This document shows, piece after piece, positions 18,604 through 28,335 of a DNA stretch of 64,000 bases. The notes beneath the pieces were generated by a model. That model ran no database searches, was not told where the DNA came from, and saw only the letters and a list, made by a program, of their open reading frames with translations. The stretch covers positions 434,001 to 498,000 of the forward strand of contig NZ_AP022573.1 of the NCBI RefSeq assembly GCF_010729105.1, given 5' to 3'. The DNA comes from Mycobacterium saskatchewanense (GTDB taxonomy: Bacteria; Actinomycetota; Actinomycetes; Mycobacteriales; Mycobacteriaceae). The position numbers were made by a program, and so were the translations under genes. Position 1 is the first letter of the stretch, and each line of letters begins with the position of its first letter.

Positions 18604-21089
18604 TGCGCGTTCCGTACAGCTGGCTGCGGGAAGTCGTCGCGGCGGGCGCCCCGGATTGGGATGTCGCACCAAAGGACCTCGAGCAGGCGCTCGTGCGGAT
18701 CGGCCACGAAGTCGAGGAGGTCCAGACCCTCGGCCCGGTCGACGGCCCGCTAACGGTGGGACGCGTCACCGACATCGAGGAGCTCACCGGCTTCAAGAAG
18801 CCGATCCGCGCCTGCCTCGTCGACGTCGGCGCGGAAGAGCAGCGCGAGATCATCTGTGGTGCGACGAATTTCGCCGTCGGCGATCTGATAGTGGCGGCGC
18901 TACCCGGGACCATATTGCCTGGCGGATTCGCTATTGCCGCACGTAAGACCTATGGGCGTCAATCCGACGGGATGATTTGCTCGGCGGCCGAACTCGGCTT
19001 GGGTGCAGACCATTCGGGGATCTTGGTGCTACCGCCCGGGACCGCCGAACCCGGGGCGGATGCAGCCGCGGTGCTCGGACTCGACGACGTCGTCTTCCAC
19101 CTGGCGATCACCCCCGATCGCGGGTATTGCATGTCGGTGCGCGGCTTGGCGCGCGAGATCGCCTGTGCCTACGACCTGAATTTCGTCGACCCTGCGGACG
19201 TCAAGCCCCTGCCGGCCGACGGCGAAGCCTGGCCACTGACCGTGCACGCCGACACCGGTGTGCGCCGGTTTTCCCTGCGGCCGGTCACCGGGATCGACCC
19301 CGACGCCGTGTCGCCATGGTGGTTGCAACGCCGGTTGCTGCTCTGCGGAATTCGGGCGACGTCGCCGGCAGTGGACGTCACGAACTACGTGATGCTGGAA
19401 CTGGGCCACCCCATGCACGCCCACGACGCCAACCGCATCACCGGCGGTCTCGAGGTGCGGTTCGCCCGGCCCGGCGAGACCGTCGTCACCCTCGACGACA
19501 TCGAGCGCAAGCTCGATCCGGCCGACGTCCTCATCGTCGACGACGCGGCGACCGCCGCGATCGGCGGCGTGATGGGGGCGGCGAGCACCGAGGTGCGCGC
19601 CGATTCCACTGACGTGCTGCTGGAGGCCGCCGTGTGGGACCCGGCTGCGGTATCGCGCACCCAGCGCAGGCTGCACCTGCCCAGCGAGGCAGCCCGGCGG
19701 TATGAGCGTGGCGTGGATCCGGCCATCTCGGTGGCCGCGCTGAACCGTTGTGCCACACTGCTCGTCGACATCGCCGGGGGAGCGGTGTCGGACAAACTCA
19801 CCGACTGGCGGGGCGACCCGCCGCGTGACGATTGGGCCTTTCCGCCGATCCGCATCGCCGCCGACCTGCCGGACCGCTTCGCCGGCATCGCGTACGCCCC
19901 GGGCACGACCGCCAAGCGGCTGGCGCAGATCGGGGTCCTGGTGGCCGGCGAGGGTGACACGCTGACCGTGACGCCGCCGAGCTGGCGACCGGATTTGTCG
20001 CAGCCAGCCGACCTCGTCGAGGAGGTGCTGCGGCTGGAGGGGCTCGAGGCGATCCCTTCGGTGCTGCCGTCCGCGCCCGCGGGCCGGGGGCTCACCGCGG
20101 TGCAGAAGCGCCGCCGCGCCGTCGGCAAGTCGCTGGCCCAGTCCGGGTTCGTCGAGATCCTGCCCACTCCGTTCTTGCCGGCCGGGGTGTTCGAGCTGTG
20201 GGGCCTGCCCGCCGATGACTCGCGACGCCGCACGACTCACGTGCTCAACCCGCTGGAAGCCGACCGCCCGCACCTGGCCACCACGCTGCTGCCCGCCTTG
20301 TTGGAAGCGCTGACACGCAACGTATCCCGCGGCCTCGTCGACGTCGCGCTGTATTCGCTGGCGCAGGTGGTGCAGCCGACCGAGGAAACCGGGGGCGTCG
20401 AGCTGATTCCCGTGCACCGCCGCCCGACCGACGACGAGATCGCCCTGCTCGACGCGTCCTTGCCTCGGCAACCCCAGCACGTCGCCGCGGTAATGGCGGG
20501 CTTGAGTGAACGGCGTGGTCCGTGGGGACCCGGCCGCCGCTTCGAAGCCGCCGATGCGTTCGAGGCGGTGCGAATCGTCGCCCGTGCCAGCGGAGTCGAG
20601 GTGCAGCTCCGCGCGGCGCAATACCTGCCCTGGCATCCCGGCCGGTGCGCCGAAGTGCTGGTCGGCGAGACCACCGTCGGTCACGCAGGTCAACTGCATC
20701 CCGCGGTGATCGAACGCTCTGGCCTGCCCAGAGACACGTGCGCGATGGAGCTCAACCTCGACGCGATCCCTCTCACCGATCTGCTTCCGGCGCCACGGGT
20801 CTCGCCATACCCCGCCGTCTTTCAGGACGTCAGCCTGGTGGTGTCCGCGGACGTGCCGGCTCAGGCGGTGGCCGACGCGGTTCGCGAGGGCGCCGGCGAA
20901 CTGCTCGAGGACATCCAGTTGTTCGACGTCTTCACCGGCCCGCAGATCGGGGAGCACCGCAAGTCGCTGACGTTCGCATTGCGGTTCCGCGCGCCCGACC
21001 GCACCCTCACCGAGGACGACGCCAGCGCCGCTCGCGACGCTGCGGTGCAACGCGCCGCCGAAGTGGTCGGCGCCGAGCTGCGCGCCTAG
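18603..21089 (+). CDS. pheT: Phenylalanyl-tRNA synthetase beta subunit
   Basis: 828 residues from the ATG at 18603, which overlaps the pheS stop codon. Domains in order: an N-terminal region with an OB-fold EMAP-type tRNA-binding domain (residues 40-150, [14 protein letters not shown]); the B3/B4 editing domain (about 210-370), which hydrolyses mischarged Tyr-tRNA(Phe); the B5 DNA-binding-like domain; the catalytic-like core; and a C-terminal FDX-ACB anticodon-binding domain starting at [13 protein letters not shown]. Length matches the family (831 in M. tuberculosis). Confidence 0.97.
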
Positions 21090-21103
21090 GCGACGGTCCC
21101 GAG

Positions 21104-21165
21104 CCGCGAGCGTAACCGCACTGCGAAAATACGGCTCAAGAATCGCAACCCCGTTACGCTCGCGG
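21104..21165 (+). terminator. Large inverted repeat after pheT
   Basis: CCGCGAGCGTAAC (21104-21116) and GTTACGCTCGCGG (21153-21165) are perfect 13-bp inverted copies separated by 36 nt. They start 15 bp after pheT and could mark the 3' end of the pheST transcript. There is no T run. The sequence resembles a small repeat seen in mycobacterial intergenic DNA. Confidence 0.5.
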
Positions 21166-21306
21166 ACTTCGCACAGGTCCCGGATTCGCACCTGCCGTTG
21201 CGCAAACGGCCGGGGTCCGTCTGCACCACACATAGCGATGTGCGTCGGACTTAAGCGAAACCTGTGAAAACGCGCGTGGTCATTTTGTTCTTTGGAGGTT
21301 CGTTAT

Positions 21307-21312
21307 TAGGCT
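21307..21312 (+). promoter_or_regulatory. Promoter of PE gene 1
   Basis: TAGGCT within ATTAGGCTCA is a TANNNT -10 box, with TTGTTC 16 bp upstream (21285-21290). The same ATTA(G/C)(G/C)CTC element recurs before the other PE genes in this cluster. The predicted leader is about 155 nt, about three times longer than for the other four PE genes. Confidence 0.6.
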
Positions 21313-21342
21313 CATGTCAGTCTTGGTTACTCTGGGGTAAGT

Positions 21343-21417
21343 TCCCGGTCGGTAACCGGGAGCTAGGGGAGTACGAGGGGGCCTCGCGCAAATCGTGCGC
21401 GAGGCCTTATTGTACTC
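21343..21417 (+). other. Structured RNA leader of PE gene 1
   Basis: Two strong hairpins lie in series. TCCCGGT-5nt-ACCGGGA spans 21343-21361. The second is an 11-bp perfect stem GGCCTCGCGCA / TGCGCGAGGCC (21380-21406) with loop AATCG, flanked by a further complementary pair GAGTAC (21369-21374) and GTACTC (21412-21417). A short TTATTGT tract follows the inner stem. It may be an attenuator or another cis-acting RNA. The remaining intergenic DNA (21166-21306) shows only the promoter listed. Confidence 0.5.
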
Positions 21418-21474
21418 ATGTTGAATAGTGGCGGCCGCCGGTCACCGCTTTAGCGGCGCGAGGAAAGGTTGGAA

Positions 21475-23142
21475 ATGTCGTTTGTGATCGCAACGCCGGA
21501 CCTGGTTGAGAGTGCAGCTCAGAGTTTGGCGGGTATTCGTTCGTCGTTGGCGGAGGCCGCGGCGACTGCGGCCAGTCCTACCACGGGCATCGTCGCGGCG
21601 GCGCAGGACGAGGTATCGGTTGCGATCGCATCGCTGTTCGGCAATTTCGGGCAGGAGTTTCAGGCGCTGAGTGCTCAGGCGCAGTCGTTTCACGCGCAGT
21701 TCGTGTCGTTGATGAATGCCGGTGCGGGGGCGTATGGGAGCGCGGAAGCGGCCAACGCCGCGCAGACGATTCTGGGTGGTCTTGATGGCGGCGTGCTTGG
21801 TGGGGTGGGGCAGAGTTTGGGTGGGGTCGTGTCGGGTGGTCAGGCGGCCCTCGGGCAGTTGGCCGGGAACCTGGGTGTGGGTGTCAATGGTGCGGTGACG
21901 GCGCTGGGTAATGGCAGCATCGGGGCATTTGTGGGTGGTGAGCTGCAGAGTGGGGCGCAGGCGATTTCGAATGCGATCGCCGGTGCGCAGCTCACGGTGG
22001 GGGGCCTGCAGACCGGTGGGGCTGCGGGGGTGCTCGACGGGTTGAGTTCGTTTGGCGCCACGGTGGCCGGCCCGTATCAGGCCCTGTTCACCAACACCGT
22101 CAACAACCTGGGTTCGATCGGGAACACCTTGGTGTCCAACCCGTTCCCGTTCCTGCATCAGCTGGTCAACAACCAGATCTTCTACGGTCAGACGATCGCC
22201 ACCCAGCTTGCGACCGGCATTCAGAACCTGCCCACCGAGCTGGCCAACCTGCCGGCGGCGATCCAGGCCGGCATCCAACAGATCGCCAACTTCAACCCCG
22301 GTGCGTTCGTGCAGCAGCTGATCAACACCCAGATCGGCTACGCCCAAACCATCGCCACCGGATTGCAAAGTGCCGCACAAGACCTCGTCACCGGCATCCA
22401 GACCCTGCCCGCGGGCCTGGCGACAGCCTTCCAGGCCCTGCTGGCAGGTGACCCCTCATCCGCATTCTCCGCCCTCAGTTCCGCCCTCGAGACCGCTTTC
22501 CTTCCGGGATTCAGCCTGGCCACGCTGCCGTCCGGGATTATGAGCGTGACGCCGCTGGGACCCCTGGGAGACCTGGCGCCGATATTCAACATCCCCGGCC
22601 AGATCGCGCAAAGTTTCGCCGACTTGCTGCCCCTTGGGACGGTCCCGCACATGATGGCACAGAACGCAACGAACCTGGTCGAGGCATTCACGAATTTCGG
22701 TACCACGCTTGACCTGAATGCATTGAACATCAACTTCGGGCTGCCGCTGCAGTTGATTTTGGATGGTATCGGTGGACCGATCAACGGGCTGAGCGCATTC
22801 AACTCCACCGCGGTGGCGCTGGGAAGCGCGCTGCAAACCGGTGACCTGACGGGCGCGTTGACCGCATTCCTCGACGCTCCGGCGAACGTCACGAACGCCT
22901 TCCTCAACGGCACCACGAACCTGTTGTTGCCGTCGGCCGACCTCGGCGGTGGTCTCAGCTCGGCTGTCGAGATCCCCTTCGGCGGGATCCTCACTCCCCT
23001 AACCCTTCCGACTCTCGTGATCAACATCCTGGGGACCGACACGCCGCTGCCGCTTCTCGGTGGGACCGGAGTCGGTGGAATCATCCCCGGCCTGATCGGC
23101 TTCGGGCCTCAACTGGCGGCGGCAATCATGTCCACCATGTAG
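21475..23142 (+). CDS. PE-family protein 1, with shared C-terminal domain
   Basis: 555 residues. Residues 1-95 are a PE domain (MSFVIATPDLVESAAQSL; AGAGAYGSAEAANA) with the type VII secretion motif YxxxE at YGSAE. A Gly/Ala-rich linker (about 100-190) follows. The C-terminal region begins GPYQALFTNTVNNLGSI and ends with PANVTNAFLNGTTN and a hydrophobic tail; it is shared with the second, third and fourth PE genes. It has no PGRS repeats. It is probably exported by ESX-5 and surface-associated. ATG at 21475 is preceded by GAGGAAAGG; the in-frame TTG at 21469 is ignored because PE proteins start MSF. Confidence 0.9.
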   Translation: MSFVIATPDLVESAAQSLAGIRSSLAEAAATAASPTTGIVAAAQDEVSVAIASLFGNFGQEFQALSAQAQSFHAQFVSLMNAGAGAYGSAEAANAAQTILGGLDGGVLGGVGQSLGGVVSGGQAALGQLAGNLGVGVNGAVTALGNGSIGAFVGGELQSGAQAISNAIAGAQLTVGGLQTGGAAGVLDGLSSFGATVAGPYQALFTNTVNNLGSIGNTLVSNPFPFLHQLVNNQIFYGQTIATQLATGIQNLPTELANLPAAIQAGIQQIANFNPGAFVQQLINTQIGYAQTIATGLQSAAQDLVTGIQTLPAGLATAFQALLAGDPSSAFSALSSALETAFLPGFSLATLPSGIMSVTPLGPLGDLAPIFNIPGQIAQSFADLLPLGTVPHMMAQNATNLVEAFTNFGTTLDLNALNINFGLPLQLILDGIGGPINGLSAFNSTAVALGSALQTGDLTGALTAFLDAPANVTNAFLNGTTNLLLPSADLGGGLSSAVEIPFGGILTPLTLPTLVINILGTDTPLPLLGGTGVGGIIPGLIGFGPQLAAAIMSTM

Positions 23143-23154
23143 TAGGTGCTGGCG

Positions 23155-23186
23155 GGCGGGGCGTTTGGGTGAGCAGGCGTCCCGCC
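23155..23186 (+). terminator. Hairpin after PE gene 1
   Basis: GGCGGGGCG (23155-23163) pairs with CGTCCCGCC (23178-23186), 9 bp including one G-U pair, 14-nt loop, no T tract. Candidate U-less terminator. Confidence 0.35.
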
Positions 23187-23356
23187 GCGTCGGCTCTAGC
23201 ACGACTAGTGCGATCGTCCGACTGTGCGGCCGTGGTTCGGCTGCAAATTCAGCCCGAGGCGCAGCAGCGCGTGCGTTCGCAGGTCGATCGCTGAGGCGCC
23301 TGACCGGCGAAAATAACAATTCTCCAAATTTCCCGCCGTCCGTCGCGACGTGTGAT

Positions 23357-23362
23357 TACGCT
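23357..23362 (+). promoter_or_regulatory. Promoter of PE gene 2
   Basis: TACGCT within ATTACGCTCA, 61 bp before the ATG. It matches the element found before the other PE genes in both sequence and spacing. No -35 box is recognised. Confidence 0.5.
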
Positions 23363-23417
23363 CACATGGCCTGGGTGAACATCCGGTAACCGTCGTATTG
23401 GCCGATGGGAGATCGAT

Positions 23418-24974
23418 ATGTCGTTCGTCTTCGCGGTGCCGGATGAAGTGCAAGGAGCGGCGCAGAACCTGGCGAACATCCGGGAAGCGATAGCAGAGGC
23501 CAGTTCGTCGATCGCGGGACCCACCACCGGAGTCGTCGCGGCGGCCCAGGACCAGGTATCGGCGGCGGTCGCCGCAATGTTCGGCACCTTCGGCCAGGAA
23601 TATCAGGTTCTCAACAACCAGGCCCAGGCCTTCCACGACCAGTTCGTCGGCCTGCTGAACGCGGGCGCCGGCGCATACCTCGGCAGCGACGTCGCCAACG
23701 CGCAGCAAAGTCTGATGAACGCGGTGAGCGCACCCGTCCAGGGAATCCTCGGGCAGGCCGGCGCGGCGGCAGCAGCAAACGGCGCCGCCCTCGGTGCCGC
23801 TGCCGCGCAGCCCGCGGCCCTCCTCGATCCAATCGTTGGCGGGGGGACAATCGGGGGTTCGCTCCTGGGCGGTCTCGGCGGTGGATCGGTGGGCGCGAGC
23901 ATCAACGGCGTGGTGAGCGCCCTCGAGAGTGGCAACCCCCTCTCGTTCCTATCCGGGGCGGCCCCGCCGAATGTGTTAGGGGGCATCCCAGGGCTGCCGG
24001 CAACCCTTCAGTCGCTCGAAAGTGCGCTGCTGCCACAGTTATTCAATGCCGGGACGAGCCCGGGCGTGCCCGACATCGCGGGACCGTATCAGACGCTTTA
24101 CAACAACACGGCCGCCAACCTGCAAGCCGTCAGCGGTCTATGGTCCGCCAACCCTGCGCCCCTATTGCGCCAGTTCATCGACAACCAAATCGCCTACGGA
24201 CAATTGGTCGCCACTTCTTTCCAGCACGCGGCCACCGGCTTCGCAGCCGGGGTGGTTGCCCTGCCATCTTCTTTCCAGGCCGCGTTTCAAGCCCTCTTGA
24301 CGGGCGACGCGACCGGGGCGGTCACCGACATCGGCAAGGGATTCGCCAACTTATTTTTCTCGGGTCTCGAGTTCAACACCAATGGGACCGTGACAGTACT
24401 GGGTGCGCTGGGCGACCTGTTGCCCATTGCCGCCGTTCCGGGTGATGTCGCGTTGAACTTCAGCAATGTGGTCGGAACCCTTACCGACTCCAATATCTCG
24501 TTTTCTTTCTTACCGCCGTCATTCTCGGTCGGATTGCCTTTAGCCCTGGCTCTTGATGCCATTGGCGCGCCGGTTACAACGTTGAGCGCGTTTGCGAGCA
24601 GTGCGAATGCTTTTGCCGAAGCGGTACAGACCGGCAACGCGCTGGGCGCCGCGGCTGCCCTCATCGACGCGCCCGCGGTTGTTGCCAATGGCTTCCTCAA
24701 CGGGGAACAGTCGTTGACGCTCGAATTGCCTACGTCTTTGTCACCGATTCCCTTCACGTCCTCATTGACGGCGACCGTTCCGCTTGGGGGACTTCTGGTT
24801 TCGCTCCAACCGGTCAACGCGACTGCCGTCGTTGCTGGTATTCCGACGACGATTCCGCTCGCGGGAACCGAGTTCGGCGGCCTGATTCCGGGCCTCTATA
24901 GCGGGTCCGTGCAACTCGCTGATGCGATAAGCGGGGTCGTAATTCCCGGCGAGATGCTTGTCGGGCGACTATGA
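23418..24974 (+). CDS. PE-family protein 2, with shared C-terminal domain
   Basis: 518 residues. The PE domain (1-95) ends in AYLGSDVANAQQ, with the YxxxD secretion motif. An Ala/Gly linker (about 110-200) precedes the shared C-terminal region AGPYQTLYNNTAANLQ, then ALIDAPAVVANGFLNGEQS and a hydrophobic end. ATG at 23418 follows GGGAG by 7 bp. It is 275 bp after PE gene 1 and has its own promoter. Likely an ESX-5 substrate of unknown role. Confidence 0.9.
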   Translation: MSFVFAVPDEVQGAAQNLANIREAIAEASSSIAGPTTGVVAAAQDQVSAAVAAMFGTFGQEYQVLNNQAQAFHDQFVGLLNAGAGAYLGSDVANAQQSLMNAVSAPVQGILGQAGAAAAANGAALGAAAAQPAALLDPIVGGGTIGGSLLGGLGGGSVGASINGVVSALESGNPLSFLSGAAPPNVLGGIPGLPATLQSLESALLPQLFNAGTSPGVPDIAGPYQTLYNNTAANLQAVSGLWSANPAPLLRQFIDNQIAYGQLVATSFQHAATGFAAGVVALPSSFQAAFQALLTGDATGAVTDIGKGFANLFFSGLEFNTNGTVTVLGALGDLLPIAAVPGDVALNFSNVVGTLTDSNISFSFLPPSFSVGLPLALALDAIGAPVTTLSAFASSANAFAEAVQTGNALGAAAALIDAPAVVANGFLNGEQSLTLELPTSLSPIPFTSSLTATVPLGGLLVSLQPVNATAVVAGIPTTIPLAGTEFGGLIPGLYSGSVQLADAISGVVIPGEMLVGRL

Positions 24975-25107
24975 CGCCAGTCCATCGCGCCTTCTTGAAT
25001 GACTACATCGGCACAGGGGCTGCGCGCATCTGAGCTGGCCTAGGCCGAAGCGACCCAACCAACATAACGAATCGACCATTTTCCCTCGTGCTCGGCTGAA
25101 TTGCCCT

Positions 25108-25113
25108 TACGCT
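25108..25113 (+). promoter_or_regulatory. Promoter of PE gene 3
   Basis: TACGCT, 58 bp before the ATG. It fits TA(G/C)(G/C)CT like its neighbours, although the preceding AT is replaced by CT. Confidence 0.4.
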
Positions 25114-25165
25114 AATTTCGGCCGATGTCTATCGGGCGGCTTCGGGACAGCAATGGGAGATGAAT

Positions 25166-26212
25166 ATGTCTTTTGTGGTTGTAATTCCGGATCTGGTGAC
25201 GACCGCTGCCCAGGACTTGGCGGGTATTCATTCGGCGCTCAGCGAAGCCGCTGCGGCGGCCGCAGGTCCCAACACGGCGGTGGTGGCAGCGGCCGAGGAC
25301 GAGGTATCGGCCGCGATCGCGTCGGTGTTCGGGGGGTTGGGTCAGGACTATCAAGCGCTTTGCGCTCAAGCCGCGGCCTTTCATGGGCAATTCGTCAACC
25401 AGTTGGCGGGGTCCGCGGCCGCCTACCTCAGCACCGAGGCCGCGAGCGCCCAGCAGGCGGTGTCGAACGCGGTCAACGCGGCTGCGGCCGCACCAACCGA
25501 CATCGGCGGCTCGCTCGGCGCGGTCCTCGGCGCGTATGAGAGCCTGTTCGCCAACACCGCAGCCAACCTGAGCGGCATCGGCAACACGTGGGTGAATGTT
25601 ACGGAGCCGGCACTGCTGCAGGCGTTCGCCACCCAAGTCAGCGTCCCGCAACGGATCGCTGCGGCATTCGGCAGCGGAAACCTGTCGTCGCTGTTGAATG
25701 TGACCGGGCAGAGCGGCCTCGGCTACGCGAACCTGGCGCAGCAGCTGACCACGCCGATATCCGTGTCGCTCACGTCTTTGAGTCCGTCGGGTGCATCGAT
25801 CGCGGTCGGATTCGGGCTGCCGACCCTGTTGGCCTTCGATGCGTTGGGAGCACAAGTGAACGCAGCGTCCGCGGCGGCGGCCAGCAGCGCGGCGTTCTTT
25901 AGCGCGGTGCAGGCAGGCAACCCGGTCGGCGCGGCCATCGCACTCATCGATGCCCCGGCCAACATCGCCAACGGACTACTCAACGGGCAGGAGACCGTCG
26001 CGGTGAACCTGCCGCTACCAGGATTGTCGCTGACGGCCAACGTTCCCTTCACCGGACTCTTCGCACCTCTTCAGCCCTGGACGGCCACCGCGACCGGTCC
26101 CGGTCTGCCCCTGATGAATACCGTCACTGTGACGGGGCCTCCTGTGGGTGGCCTGGTTCCGGCATTACTGAACTACGTGCCCCAGTTGCTGGCAACCGCA
26201 TTGACGGGCTGA
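25166..26212 (+). CDS. PE-family protein 3, with shared C-terminal domain (short)
   Basis: 348 residues, the shortest of the cluster. The PE domain runs into AYLSTEAASAQQ (YxxxE). There is almost no linker: the shared region starts near residue 120 with GAYESLFANTAANLSGIG and continues to ALIDAPANIANGLLNGQE and a hydrophobic tail. ATG at 25166 is preferred over 25160 because GGGAG lies 6 bp before it and PE proteins start MSF. A clear terminator follows at 26248-26276. Confidence 0.9.
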   Translation: MSFVVVIPDLVTTAAQDLAGIHSALSEAAAAAAGPNTAVVAAAEDEVSAAIASVFGGLGQDYQALCAQAAAFHGQFVNQLAGSAAAYLSTEAASAQQAVSNAVNAAAAAPTDIGGSLGAVLGAYESLFANTAANLSGIGNTWVNVTEPALLQAFATQVSVPQRIAAAFGSGNLSSLLNVTGQSGLGYANLAQQLTTPISVSLTSLSPSGASIAVGFGLPTLLAFDALGAQVNAASAAAASSAAFFSAVQAGNPVGAAIALIDAPANIANGLLNGQETVAVNLPLPGLSLTANVPFTGLFAPLQPWTATATGPGLPLMNTVTVTGPPVGGLVPALLNYVPQLLATALTG

Positions 26213-26247
26213 CCCGTCGGGGGAACCAACCGAACCTTGGCGTCCGC

Positions 26248-26276
26248 CCGCGCGTTTCGCATTGCGCGGCTTTTTT
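26248..26276 (+). terminator. Rho-independent terminator after PE gene 3
   Basis: CCGCGC (26248-26253) pairs with GCGCGG (26264-26269), followed by C and six T residues. This is a classical intrinsic terminator 35 bp after the stop codon and separates PE genes 3 and 4 into different transcripts. Confidence 0.7.
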
Positions 26277-26330
26277 CGCTTGGTGGACGGCAAACCGCCG
26301 GATTTTGTCCGCACGCAAGTAAATCCCTAT

Positions 26331-26336
26331 TAGGCT
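26331..26336 (+). promoter_or_regulatory. Promoter of PE gene 4
   Basis: TAGGCT within ATTAGGCTCG, 65 bp before the ATG. The nine-base core ATTAGGCTC is identical to that of PE gene 1. Confidence 0.55.
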
Positions 26337-26395
26337 CGTGTATCGCCTGGATGACCATTAGATGAATCGCCGTAACTCAGTCAAAGGGGACTGAC

Positions 26396-28030
26396 ATGTC
26401 GTTTGTCGTCGCGGTGCCGGAGCTGGTTCAAGGCGCGGCACAGGATCTGGCAGGAATACAGGACGCACTCGCCGAGGCTGCGGCCAGCGTCGTCGGCCCC
26501 ACGACCGGGGTCGTGCCGGCCGCGGCGGACGAGGTATCGGCCGCGATCGCATCGATGTTCGGCAGTTTCGGACAAGAGTTCCAGGCGCTCAGCTCGCAAG
26601 CGCAGGCGTTCCACGCCGAATTCGTCAACTTGATGAACGCCGGCGCCGGTGCCTACCTCAGCGCCGAGGTCACCAACGCCGAGCAGGCGCTGGCCAATGC
26701 GGTCAGTGCTCCGGCGCAGGCGCTGTTCGGCGGTGCGGCGTCTCTCGGCTCAGGCGGCGCGGCGACCTCGGCCGCCTCGGGCGGCTTCCTCGGGGGACTC
26801 CTTGGCGGGAGCGGCACGTCGGGGGGCGCATTGATCAGCAGCCTCACCGGTGGCGGAAGCGGTGTCGGTGGCCTCCTCACGGGCCTCACCGGAAGCAGCG
26901 GCGTCGGCGGCATTCTGGCCAGCCTGGGTTCCGGCACCGGGCTCCTCGGGGGTCTGACCACTGGCGCGACTGATCTCGGTGGCCTCCTCGGCGGTCTGAC
27001 CGGCGGAACGAGCGGCCTGACCGGGCTTCTCGGGGGTCTGACCGGGGGCGGTGGGCTACTTGGCGGCCTGAACTCGCTCGGAGGCAACCTGGGCTCGCTC
27101 CTCTCCGGCGTGCCCGGCCTGTCCGGCGCTCTTTCGGGGCTTGAGAATTCGCTGACGGGCGTGGTGAATTCGCTGCTTCCGGGTCTGGTCAACATGCAAG
27201 TCGGCGCGGGCCCGTACTTCACCGGTTTGTGGGGGCCGTACGAAGCGCTCTTCTACAACACCTGGACCAACCTGCAGAGCCTCGGCGCCGGTTGGTTGGC
27301 CGATCCCTTCCCGTTCCTGCGCCAGTTCGTCGCCAACCAAATCGGCTATGCGCAGACAATCGGGGCCGCCCTGCAATCGGGTAACTTCGCACCCGTCGCC
27401 GCGATACCCGGTGAAATTGCGCACAACTTCACCAATGTCTTTGCGACGCTCACCAATACGAACATCACGTCCGCACTGGTCGTGTCACAGCTGCTCCCCC
27501 CGCCGAGTCTGGGTATCCAGAACGCGGTCGGGCTGCCCCTGGTCTTCGGTGCGAGCGTACTGGGCCCCCCGGTCGCGGCCCTCGAGGCGGCGGGTTCCAG
27601 CGCGTCCGCATTCATGGCGGCGGTACAGGCCGGCAACCCCGCGGGCGCCTTTGCCGCCCTGTTCGACGCGCCCGCCGTCATCGCCAACGGTTTCCTCAAC
27701 GGCCAGGTGACCTTCCCCTACGCCCTGAGCCTGTCAAGTGTGACCGGAGCGTCAGGGATCAACCTCGGTGAGATAGCGGACCTCAGTGTGGTCGGCAACT
27801 TCCCGCTCGACGGCTTGCTGCATCCGCCGGGCTACTACCCGGTGACCGCCACGCTGTCGGTGCCCGGCAATGCCGTCGGCCCCGTCAACGTGAACATCGG
27901 GGCGGGCACGACGCCGTTCAGCGGCCTCCTGCCCTTCCTCATCAACTACGCGCCGCAACAGCTGGCCCAGGCCATCGGCGCCCCCGCGTCGCCGCCGCCC
28001 CTGCTTTCACTGCCGCTCTTCACCTTCTAG
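26396..28030 (+). CDS. PE-family protein 4 with glycine/leucine-rich central region
   Basis: 544 residues. The PE domain (1-95) has the secretion motif in AYLSAEVTNAEQ. Residues about 112-250 are a low-complexity Gly/Leu/Ser/Thr region built from LLGGLTGG- and GVGGLL-like units. This is not the GGAGGNGG pattern of PGRS and could be a related or intermediate form. The shared C-terminal region begins LWGPYEALFYNTWTNLQ and includes ALFDAPAVIANGFLNGQ. Start ATG at 26396 follows AGGGGA. Likely exported by ESX-5. Confidence 0.9.
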   Translation: MSFVVAVPELVQGAAQDLAGIQDALAEAAASVVGPTTGVVPAAADEVSAAIASMFGSFGQEFQALSSQAQAFHAEFVNLMNAGAGAYLSAEVTNAEQALANAVSAPAQALFGGAASLGSGGAATSAASGGFLGGLLGGSGTSGGALISSLTGGGSGVGGLLTGLTGSSGVGGILASLGSGTGLLGGLTTGATDLGGLLGGLTGGTSGLTGLLGGLTGGGGLLGGLNSLGGNLGSLLSGVPGLSGALSGLENSLTGVVNSLLPGLVNMQVGAGPYFTGLWGPYEALFYNTWTNLQSLGAGWLADPFPFLRQFVANQIGYAQTIGAALQSGNFAPVAAIPGEIAHNFTNVFATLTNTNITSALVVSQLLPPPSLGIQNAVGLPLVFGASVLGPPVAALEAAGSSASAFMAAVQAGNPAGAFAALFDAPAVIANGFLNGQVTFPYALSLSSVTGASGINLGEIADLSVVGNFPLDGLLHPPGYYPVTATLSVPGNAVGPVNVNIGAGTTPFSGLLPFLINYAPQQLAQAIGAPASPPPLLSLPLFTF

Positions 28031-28122
28031 TCATACGACCGTATTTCGGTGTCGTTCCTTCGGCCGGTGCCCGTCGGCTTCGTTTTTCTGTATGCCGGCG
28101 GCCGCGGAGCGGAATCGCGGCC

Positions 28123-28150
28123 TGTACGAGCGGAACAAGACGCTCGTACA
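28123..28150. promoter_or_regulatory. Strong inverted repeat between PE genes 4 and 5
   Basis: TGTACGAGCG (28123-28132) and CGCTCGTACA (28141-28150) form a perfect 10-bp inverted repeat around an 8-nt loop, followed by six A residues rather than T residues. It is not a terminator for the upstream gene in this orientation. It could be a regulatory site for PE gene 5. The rest of the 367-bp gap (28031-28397) shows only the promoter listed separately. Confidence 0.4.
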
Positions 28151-28335
28151 AAAAAGCTCTAAGAACGGCTTCCGATTTCGCCAGCGGACCGCTATTTTCA
28201 GTCCTGAGGGACCCCGCACCGAACCCACGTACAGAGCACGACGGATGCGCTCGCACAGCGACATTCCGGAACGCAGGCGTCCGAACCGGTGTATCTGAAA
28301 ACTATGGTTTTCGGATCAATTCCACTCGGCGTAAT

